Positions 1-5,553 of a DNA stretch of 8,645 nt are shown here, piece after piece. How positions within the stretch are numbered: the first letter of the stretch is position 1; every line of letters starts with the position of its first letter. Below the pieces are notes generated by a model that saw nothing but the letters and a program-made list of their open reading frames with translations, was not told the origin of the DNA and made no database searches. Both the position numbers and the translations under genes were made by a program. The stretch is from Lysobacteraceae bacterium (GTDB taxonomy: Bacteria; Pseudomonadota; Gammaproteobacteria; Xanthomonadales; Xanthomonadaceae). The stretch is taken from positions 1 through 8,645 of the forward strand of contig SEHC01000154.1 of NCBI GenBank assembly GCA_004173415.1, given 5' to 3'.

Positions 1-290
1 GCCGCCCACGGCACCCGGCCCATGATTTCGCACAGCGGCGCGTATTCCAGGTTGGACAGGCCCTGCGGCGCGCGCACCGACTGCGGCAGGAACAGGTTCC
101 ACAGGCCTGCGTCGCGGGCGTGGGCCTTGAGTTCCTCGACCACGCCGGTCGGACGCCACGGATCGCCGCCGGCGCGGTTGGCCTGGACCTCCTGTTCGTA
201 CCGTGATTCGTTGGGATAGACGTGGCGGTCGAAGAAGGCGAGCAGTTGCAGGCGCAGCGCCTCGACCTTGGCGGTGTAGGAAAAGTCCAT
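1..290 (-). CDS. Acyl-CoA dehydrogenase, ACAD10/11 (LvaC)-like, N-terminal part only
   Basis: This is the first 96 codons of a minus-strand gene that runs off the left edge. The start ATG is at 290-288, and CGGAG (plus strand 296-300) lies 5 bp upstream as ribosome site. The protein begins MDFSYTAKVEALRLQLLAFF and has the all-helical N-domain of acyl-CoA dehydrogenases. Around residues 68-94 it carries GLWNLFLP, then LSNLEYAPLCEIMGR, wording I recognise from the dehydrogenase half of ACAD10/ACAD11 and their bacterial stand-alone relatives. Those enzymes use an ACAD fold and FAD; in the P. putida levulinate pathway the relative LvaC turns a 4-phosphoacyl-CoA into an enoyl-CoA. The catalytic and FAD-binding parts lie outside the window, so the reaction cannot be checked. 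The gene is divergent from the operon holding the matching kinase, which supports a shared function. Ordinary short- or medium-chain dehydrogenase is the alternative. The family is sure, the subfamily likely. Confidence 0.88.
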   Translation of the reverse strand, partial: MDFSYTAKVEALRLQLLAFFDRHVYPNESRYEQEVQANRAGGDPWRPTGVVEELKAHARDAGLWNLFLPQSVRAPQGLSNLEYAPLCEIMGRVPWA

Positions 291-309
291 GCACACTCCG
301 GCCCGCGTG

Positions 310-342
310 GGCGCTTAGTTTCATGATGCGGAACAGTGTTCC
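310..342 (-). promoter_or_regulatory. Tandem operator boxes upstream of the ACAD gene (TetR/PsrA-type)
   Basis: Positions 329-343 read CGGAACAGTGTTCCG, a perfect 7-1-7 inverted repeat. Its core fits the pattern GRAAC-N2/3-GTTCC. Seven bases away lies a degenerate second box, 310-322, which read on the minus strand is GAAACTAAGCGCC, with an intact left half. The spacer on the minus strand is GCATCAT. The pattern resembles the published PsrA box of pseudomonads (GAAAC, a 2-4 base gap, GTTTC), a site for a TetR-family fatty-acid regulator. The nearer box ends 20 bp from the ACAD start codon, which suits repression. The palindrome is seen directly; the regulator family is inference, and no regulator gene is present. 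Confidence 0.62.
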
Positions 343-450
343 GGCGTATTTCTCCATCCTATGCCCGCGCCGGCATGCCCGCAAGACGCACCACCGCTTC
401 GCGATCATCTTGTCGAAGCCGCTTGGGCTGGTTAGGATGAAGCTCATAAA

Positions 451-482
451 GAAACTAAGTTCCATCATACGAAACACGTTCC
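451..482 (+). promoter_or_regulatory. Tandem operator boxes upstream of the phosphatase/kinase operon
   Basis: Two boxes of the same type as those facing the ACAD gene lie in tandem: GAAACTAAGTTCC at 451-463 and GAAACACGTTCC at 471-482, separated by the 7-bp spacer ATCATAC. The second also reads as the near-palindrome CGAAACACGTTCCG (470-483). GAAACTAAG (451-459) is an exact inverted copy of 314-322 on the other side. The near box ends 8 bp before the start codon at 491 and abuts the ribosome site GAGG (484-487), so a bound protein could block both transcription and loading. The arrangement is seen; operator function and a TetR-type ligand-responsive repressor are inferred. Confidence 0.6.
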
Positions 483-490
483 GAGGCGAT

Positions 491-1207
491 ATGCCCAAGC
501 TGCATGTACTGCTGAAGAAGGAAGAGCTGGATCGCGCCCGCCTCGCCGGCAAGGTGGTGATCGTGCTGGACGTGTTGTTCGCTACTTCGACCATCGTCCA
601 CGCCTTCGGCCAGGGCATCGCCTGCATCTGGCCGGCGCGCGGCGTCGACGATGCGCTGCGCATCGCCGCCACGCTGGAAGCGCCGATGCTGGCGGGCGAA
701 TACCTGGCTGGCAGCCTGCCGGGGTTCGGCGCAGCCACGCCGTTGGCGCTGGCCGAAGACGGCCTCGACGGTGCCACTCTGGTCTATGCGACCACCAATG
801 GCACGGTCGCCCTGCAGGACGCGGCCGACGCAGCGCACGTCTACGCCGGCGCGCTGTTGAACGGCGCCGCGCTGGTGGCCCACGTCGTGCGCAACCACCC
901 GGACGCCTCGGTGCTGCTGGTCTGCTCGGGTTCGCTGGACCGGTTCAACCTGGAGGACTTCTACGGCGCGGGGCATCTGGCCTCGCATTTCGAACGCAGC
1001 GGCGGCTATTCGCTGACCGACGCGGCCCTGGCGGCACTGCTGCTGTATCGCGGTTGCGATGCGGGAACCGCGCTGCGCGCTTCGCGGGTCGGCCGGCTGA
1101 TGCTGGCCCATGACCTTCGCCACGAAGTCGAATGCGCGACCCGGCTGGACGTGCTCGACGTGGTACCCGAGCTCAGCGACGGACGTTTGCGGGCGGTGGC
1201 CGCATGA
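491..1207 (+). CDS. 2-phosphosulfolactate phosphatase family protein (ComB-like)
   Basis: The 238-residue product has the length and landmarks of the ComB family, Mg-dependent phosphatases named for hydrolysis of 2-phosphosulfolactate in coenzyme M synthesis. Visible landmarks are VIVLDVLFATSTIV (23-36), the GEY segment with LPGFG (69-80), YATTNGT (99-105), LVCSGS with C145, and the acidic LED at 154-156. The usual DVLRATST appears to be DVLFATST here (F30 where I expect Arg), and the GER segment reads GEY, so the substrate may differ. No other coenzyme M gene is visible. The start at 491 is chosen because GAGG (484-487) precedes it and homology begins there; the in-frame ATG at 437 would run through the operator. 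The stop overlaps the kinase start by ATGA, implying translational coupling and a shared pathway, perhaps on phosphorylated acyl intermediates. The family is confident, the reaction unknown. Confidence 0.85.
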   Translation: MPKLHVLLKKEELDRARLAGKVVIVLDVLFATSTIVHAFGQGIACIWPARGVDDALRIAATLEAPMLAGEYLAGSLPGFGAATPLALAEDGLDGATLVYATTNGTVALQDAADAAHVYAGALLNGAALVAHVVRNHPDASVLLVCSGSLDRFNLEDFYGAGHLASHFERSGGYSLTDAALAALLLYRGCDAGTALRASRVGRLMLAHDLRHEVECATRLDVLDVVPELSDGRLRAVAA

Positions 1208-2271
1208 GCGCGTCGGCGCCACTGCGCGACGTGGCAGGCGAGCCCTTCGACCGGATCGCGCTGGAGTCCTACCTGGCCGCCCACATCGACGGCTTCAAGG
1301 GCCCGGTCGAGGTCAGTCGCTTCAAAGGCGGCCAGTCCAATCCCACTTACCTGTTGTCGACGCCGGACCGGCAGTACGTGATGCGTTCCAAGCCGGCCCC
1401 GGTCGCGCAGTTGCTGCCGTCGGCGCACGCGGTGGAACGCGAGTTCCGCCTGCAGTCCGGGTTGGCGGGCAGTGCCGTGCCGGTAGCCAGGATGCATTGC
1501 CTGTGCGAGGACGAATCGGTGATCGGCCGCGCGTTCTACGTGATGGACTTCGTCGAGGGCCGGATCTTCTGGGACCAGTCACTGCCGGGCATGCAGGCGG
1601 GCGAGCGTTCGGCGATCTACGACGAGCTCAACCGGGTGATCGCCGACCTGCACGGCATCGATTTCGCTGCGCTTGGCCTGGCCGACTATGGCAAGGCCGG
1701 CAATTACTTCTCCCGCCAGATCGACCGCTGGACGCGCCAGTACCAGGCCAGCGAAACCGGCGGCATCGACGCAATGGACCGGTTGATCGCCTGGCTCCCG
1801 CTGCATATCCCGCACGAAGACGATCCACGCGTGTCGCTGGTGCATGGCGATTACCGCATCGACAACGTCATCTTCCATCCGACCGAGCCCCGGATCCTGG
1901 CGGTGATCGACTGGGAACTGTCCACGCTGGGGCATCCGCTTGCCGATTTCGCCTATCACCTGATGAGCTGGCACATCACGCCCGGCGGAGTGATGCGCGG
2001 CCTGGCCGGGCAGGACCTAGCCGCCCTGGGCATCCCGGGCGAATCGGAATATGTCCGCGCCTATGAGCAACGCAGCGGGCGGCCGGTGGCCGGGGACTGG
2101 GATTTCTACCTGGCCTACAACCTGTTCCGGATCGCGGCGATCCTGCAAGGCATCGCCAAGCGCGTGGAAGAGGGCACCGCCAGCAGCATCCAGGCAGCCG
2201 AGTACGGTCGCCAGGCCCGGCCTCTGGCCGAGCTCGGCTGGTCCTTCGCGCAGAGGGCGCAGCGCTCATGA
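1204..2271 (+). CDS. APH-fold phosphotransferase, ACAD10/11-kinase (LvaA)-like
   Basis: This 355-residue cytosolic protein belongs to the aminoglycoside-phosphotransferase/choline-kinase fold. The N-lobe has FKGGQSNPTYLL (40-51), a nucleotide-binding strand, and YVMRSKP (58-64) where the ATP-contacting Lys/Arg sits. SAHAVEREF (73-81) is typical of the ACAD10/11 kinase group. The C-lobe has the catalytic loop HGDYRIDN (214-221; D216 as base, N221 for metal) and the metal-binding segment VIDWELSTLGHP with D236. All key residues are present, so the enzyme should be active. Relatives phosphorylate the 4-hydroxyl of 4-hydroxyacyl-CoAs (LvaA in levulinate use; ACAD10/ACAD11 kinase domains), preparing phosphate removal by an ACAD-fold partner, which is the divergent gene here. 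Antibiotic resistance is unlikely given this subgroup and context. Its ATG overlaps the preceding stop (ATGA). The substrate is inferred. Confidence 0.9.
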   Translation: MSASAPLRDVAGEPFDRIALESYLAAHIDGFKGPVEVSRFKGGQSNPTYLLSTPDRQYVMRSKPAPVAQLLPSAHAVEREFRLQSGLAGSAVPVARMHCLCEDESVIGRAFYVMDFVEGRIFWDQSLPGMQAGERSAIYDELNRVIADLHGIDFAALGLADYGKAGNYFSRQIDRWTRQYQASETGGIDAMDRLIAWLPLHIPHEDDPRVSLVHGDYRIDNVIFHPTEPRILAVIDWELSTLGHPLADFAYHLMSWHITPGGVMRGLAGQDLAALGIPGESEYVRAYEQRSGRPVAGDWDFYLAYNLFRIAAILQGIAKRVEEGTASSIQAAEYGRQARPLAELGWSFAQRAQRS

Positions 2272-2327
2272 ACCCCACGCCGCCATCGACGAAACACGCC
2301 GTGCCGGACAAGCTTCCGGCCTGCTAG
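2268..2327 (+). other. Possible 19-codon leader or remnant ORF after the kinase
   Basis: An ATG at 2268 overlaps the kinase stop (ATGA), exactly as the kinase start overlaps the phosphatase stop, and opens a frame of 19 codons reading MNPTPPSTKHAVPDKLPAC before TAG at 2325-2327. The peptide resembles nothing I know. The stop falls in the loop of a hairpin. It may be a chance frame, the start of a gene lost by deletion, or a coupled leader peptide. Nothing beyond the coupling geometry supports expression. Confidence 0.2.
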
Positions 2328-2337
2328 CCGGCAGGCC
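2303..2337 (+). other. Overlapping alternative RNA hairpins between kinase and beta-oxidation genes
   Basis: Two perfect inverted repeats overlap by three bases: GCCGGA/TCCGGC (2303-2308 with 2315-2320, loop 6) and GGCCTGC/GCAGGCC (2318-2324 with 2331-2337, loop 6). A third pairing, CCGGC (2316-2320) with GCCGG (2327-2331), competes with both. No T-run follows, so this is not a classical intrinsic terminator. It may set differential expression of the upstream and downstream parts of the operon, protect mRNA ends, or be incidental in GC-rich DNA. The stems are seen; any role is inference. Confidence 0.4.
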
Positions 2338-2381
2338 ATGACCGCAGCCAGGCAATCCGCACCTTCATCCGGGAACCCAAG

Positions 2382-4338
2382 ATGTCAGTGAAATACGAAG
2401 TCCGCGACGGCATTGCAGTGCTTACCCTCGACAACCCGCCGGTCAACGGCCTGGGCCTAGGTACCCGTCGCGGCCTGGTGGAATCGCTGGCGCTGGCGCT
2501 GGACGACGACGCCGTCCGCGCCATCGTGGTCGGCGGAGGTCCGCGCGCGTTCTCCGGCGGCGCCGACATACGCGAATTCAACACGCCGCAGGCAATGCAG
2601 GAGCCCACCCTGCCGACCGTGATCGCCGCGTTCGAAGCCAGCAGCAAGCCGGTCGTGGCCGCGATCGAAGGCCTGGCCCTCGGTGGCGGGCTGGAACTGG
2701 CCCTGGGCATGAACCATCGCGTTGCCGACCGGCGGGCGCAGATCGGCTTGCCGGAAGTGAAGCTGGGCCTGCTGCCGGGTGCCGGCGGCACCCAGCGCTT
2801 CCCGCGTGCAGTCGGACTGGAAGTGGCGGCCAACATGATCGTTTCGGGCGAGCCGGTGACGGCAGGCAAGCTGGCCCACACCCGGCTGTTCGACCAGGTG
2901 GTCGAAACCGAGACCCTGGGCGCGGCCGTGGCGCTGGCGGGCGAGGTGGCCGGAAGGGGCGAGCCGTTGGCACGGGTGCGCGACTGGAAGATCGAACATC
3001 CCAATGCCGAAGGCTTCCTCGGCTTCGCGCGGACCGCGGTGACCGCGGCCTCGGCCCATTACCCGGCGCCGCTGAAATGCCTGGATGCGCTCGAAGCCGC
3101 GGTCAGCCAGCCCTTCGACCAGGGCATCGTGGCTGAGCGGGACGCGTTCGGCGTGCTGATCAACACCTCCGAGTCCAAGGCCCTGCGCCACGCCTTCTTC
3201 AGCGAGCGCGCCGCGGGCAAGGTCGCCGACATCGGCAACGACGTGGTCCTGCGCGAGATCCGCCGGGTGGGCGTGATCGGCGCCGGGACCATGGGCGGCG
3301 GCATCAGCATGAACTTCCTCAACGCGGGGCTGCCTGGTCACGCCCACGCTGGATTACGCGGCGCTGGGCGATGCCGACCTGATCGTCGAGGCGGTGTTCG
3401 AGGAATACGCGGTCAAGGAGGCGGTGTTCACCCGGCTCGATGCGGTGGCCAAGGCCGGCGCCATCCTGGCCAGCAACACTTCGACCCTGGACGTGGACCG
3501 CATCGCCGGTTTCACGAGTCGCCCCCAGGATGTGCTGGGCATGCATTTCTTCAGCCCGGCCAACGTGATGAAGCTGCTGGAAGTGGTGCGCGGCAGGGCG
3601 ACCAGCCGCGAGGTGCTGGCCACGGTGATGGCGCTGGCCAGGAAGATCGGCAAGACCGCGGTGGTGTCCGGCGTCTGCGATGGCTTCATCGGCAACCGCA
3701 TGATCGAGCAGTACAGCCGTCAGGCGGGTTTCCTGCTCGACGAGGGCGCCCTGCCTCAGCAGGTGGACCAGGCCATGGAGAACTTCGGCTTCGCCATGGG
3801 CCCGTTCCGCATGGGCGACCTGGCCGGCAACGACATCGGCTGGGCGATCCGCAAGCGCCGCTACGTGGAGAAGCCGCAGATGACCTACTCGCGCACCGCC
3901 GACCTGGTCTGCGAACTGGGTCGCTACGGTCAGAAGACCGGGGCTGGCTGGTACGACTACCGGCCCGGCGACCGCAGCGCGCATCCCTCGCCGGTCGTGG
4001 ACGAACTGATCGCACGGCACTCGGCCGGACTCGGCATCACCCGCAGGCAGATCAGCGACCAGGAAATCGTCGAGCGCCTGGTCTACGCCCTGGTCAACGA
4101 GGGCGCGCGGATCCTCGAGGAAGGCATCGCCGCCAAGGCCTCGGACATCGACGTCGTCTACCTCGCCGGCTATGGCTTCCCGCTGTGGCGCGGCGGCCCC
4201 ATGTTCCATGCCGACAGCGTCGGCCTGTACAACGTGCTGGCGGCCATGCGGCGCTACGCCCGTGGCCATGAAGGCGCGGCCTGGGAACCGGCACCACTGC
4301 TGGTGCAGTTGGCAGACGCCGGCAGGACTTTCAATTGA
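2382..4338 (+). pseudogene. Bifunctional enoyl-CoA hydratase/3-hydroxyacyl-CoA dehydrogenase, frameshifted by internal deletion
   Basis: Intact relatives (FadB/FadJ-like, peroxisomal multifunctional enzyme) hydrate trans-2-enoyl-CoA and oxidise the 3-hydroxyacyl-CoA with NAD. Here the first 318 codons (2382-3335) hold a full hydratase domain: oxyanion segment FSGGADI (57-63), GGGLELAL with E105, LPEVKLGLLPG with E125. They then enter the Rossmann fold at VGVIGAGTMGGG. At about 3333-3340 the frame shifts by +1, and homology resumes with LVTPTLDYAALGDADL in the other frame, running 334 codons to TGA 4336-4338. That part has SNTST, the catalytic-His motif HFFSPANVMKLLEV, GFIGNRM and the second dehydrogenase domain. 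Roughly 35-45 residues, including the beta-2 acidic residue that binds NAD, are missing. Read straight through, the first frame runs to 4271 as a hydratase with a nonsense tail. The start has CGGGAA 7 bp upstream. It is a real pseudogene or an assembly error; dehydrogenase activity should be absent as written. Confidence 0.87.
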
Positions 4339-4366
4339 GCCCACGAACCACGAACGGGAAAGCATC

Positions 4367-5545
4367 GTGAAAGAAGCCGTCATCGTTTCCACCGCGCGCA
4401 CCGGCCTGGCCAAGAGCTGGAAGGGCGCCTTCAACATGACCCATGGCGCGACCCTGGGGGGGCATGTCGTGCAGTACGCCGTGTCCCGCGCCGGCGTCGA
4501 TCCGGGCGAGGTCGAAGATGTGCTGATGGGCTGCGCCAATCCCGAAGGCGCGACCGGGGTCAACATCGCGCGGCAATGCGCGCTGCGTGCCGGGCTGCCA
4601 GTGAGCGTGCCGGGAGCGACCGTCAACCGTTTCTGCTCCTCCGGCCTGCAGGCCATCGCCACCGCTGCCCAGCGTGTCATCGCCGGGGAAGGCGACATCC
4701 ACGTCGCCGGCGGGGTGGAAAGCATTTCCTGCGTGCAGCCGTACATGAACCAGCACATGCTGGCCGAAGGCTGGCTGCAGCAGCACAAGCCGGAACTGTA
4801 CTGGCCGATGCTGCGCACCGCCGAAACCGTCGCCAGGCGCTACGGCATTTCGCGCGAGCGCCAGGATCACTACGGCGCCCAGAGCCAGCAGCGGGCGGCC
4901 GCGGCAGCCGCCGCCGGCAGGTTCGACGCCGAGATCGTGCCGATCACCGTACTGGCCGGCGTCGCCGACCCGCAGACGCGGGCCCTGTCGAGCAGGGAAA
5001 TCACCCTCGGCGCAGACGAGGGTATCCGCGCCGACACCACCTACGAAGGCGTGTCGAAGATCCGCAGCGCGATGCCGGGTGGGGTGATCTCGGCCGGCAA
5101 CGCCAGCCAGTTCTCCGATGGCGCCTCGGCCGCGGTGGTGATGGACCGCAAGCTGGCCGAACAGCGCAACCTCGAGCCGCTGGGGATTTTCCGCGGCTTC
5201 GCCGTGGCCGGTTGCGAGCCCGATGAAATGGGCATCGGCCCGGTGTTCGCGGTGCCGAAACTGCTCAAGCGCGCCGGCCTGCGGGTGGAGGACATCGGCC
5301 TGTGGGAATTGAACGAGGCCTTCGCGGTGCAGGTGCTGTATTGCATGGACACGCTGGGCATCCCGGCCGAGCGCCTCAACGTCAACGGCGGCGCGATCGC
5401 CGTCGGCCACCCCTACGGCGTCAGTGGCGCGCGCCTGGTCGGTCATGCACTGATCGAGGGCAGGCGCCGCGGGGTGAAGTACGCCGTGGTCACCCTGTGC
5501 ATCGGCGGCGGCCAGGGTGCCGCCGGCCTGTTCGAAATCGGCTGA
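4367..5545 (+). CDS. Thiolase (acetyl-CoA C-acyltransferase)
   Basis: This 392-residue thiolase has the usual length and all three signatures. The nucleophilic cysteine is C90 in NRFCSSGLQA, NEAF lies in LWELNEAFAVQVLY, the basic histidine is H348 in GGAIAVGHPYGVSGAR, and the second cysteine is C378 in LCIGGGQGAAG. It should cleave 3-ketoacyl-CoA with CoA to acetyl-CoA and a shortened acyl-CoA (degradative FadA type). A biosynthetic acetoacetyl-CoA thiolase is less likely beside hydratase and dehydrogenase genes. The start is GTG at 4367, giving MKEAVIVSTARTG as in the family; GGGA (4356-4359) sits 7 bp upstream, and no better ATG exists after the preceding stop at 4338. It is intact although the gene before it is broken, so this step may still be used. 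An 8-bp gap leads into the next gene. Confidence 0.95.
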   Translation: MKEAVIVSTARTGLAKSWKGAFNMTHGATLGGHVVQYAVSRAGVDPGEVEDVLMGCANPEGATGVNIARQCALRAGLPVSVPGATVNRFCSSGLQAIATAAQRVIAGEGDIHVAGGVESISCVQPYMNQHMLAEGWLQQHKPELYWPMLRTAETVARRYGISRERQDHYGAQSQQRAAAAAAAGRFDAEIVPITVLAGVADPQTRALSSREITLGADEGIRADTTYEGVSKIRSAMPGGVISAGNASQFSDGASAAVVMDRKLAEQRNLEPLGIFRGFAVAGCEPDEMGIGPVFAVPKLLKRAGLRVEDIGLWELNEAFAVQVLYCMDTLGIPAERLNVNGGAIAVGHPYGVSGARLVGHALIEGRRRGVKYAVVTLCIGGGQGAAGLFEIG

Positions 5546-5553
5546 GGCCGGCG

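Larger units (their letters stand above)
291..490. promoter_or_regulatory. Divergent intergenic control region
   Basis: This 200-bp stretch separates the minus-strand dehydrogenase from the plus-strand phosphatase/kinase operon and must hold promoters for both. It is richer in A/T than its surroundings near both gene starts. It contains two mirrored double operator-like boxes (310-342 and 451-482), described separately. A weak plus-strand promoter candidate is TTGGGC (424-429) with CATAAA (445-450), but the spacing is short (15 bp). CATCAT also occurs between the boxes on both sides and could act as a -10, without a recognisable -35. The middle (about 344-420) shows nothing beyond a 24-codon open frame without a ribosome site. 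Confidence 0.7.

Noticed and set aside
361..435. A 24-codon plus-strand open frame (361-435) upstream of the phosphatase gene as a leader peptide.
   Set aside because: It has no ribosome site and no recognisable composition; a chance frame is more likely.
437..490. An earlier in-frame ATG at 437 as the start of the ComB-like protein.
   Set aside because: It would add 18 residues not typical of the family, has no spaced ribosome site, and its codons run straight through the operator boxes; ATG 491 with GAGG fits better.
1204..2271. Aminoglycoside resistance enzyme.
   Set aside because: The fold is shared, but the segment wording (SAHAVEREF, FYVMDFVEGRIF) and the catabolic neighbours fit the ACAD10/11 kinase group instead.
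2289..2306. Fourth operator copy: CGAAACACG near 2290 matches part of the box at 470-483.
   Set aside because: The right half-site (GTTCC) is absent at the required spacing; only the left half agrees, which is expected by chance at this length.
2303..2345. Intrinsic transcription terminator after the kinase gene.
   Set aside because: The hairpins are strong but are followed by ATGACCGC rather than a T-run.
3330..3345. Programmed ribosomal frameshift to join the two frames of the hydratase/dehydrogenase.
   Set aside because: There is no slippery heptamer or downstream structure evident, and a shift alone would not restore the missing 35-45 residues of the Rossmann fold.
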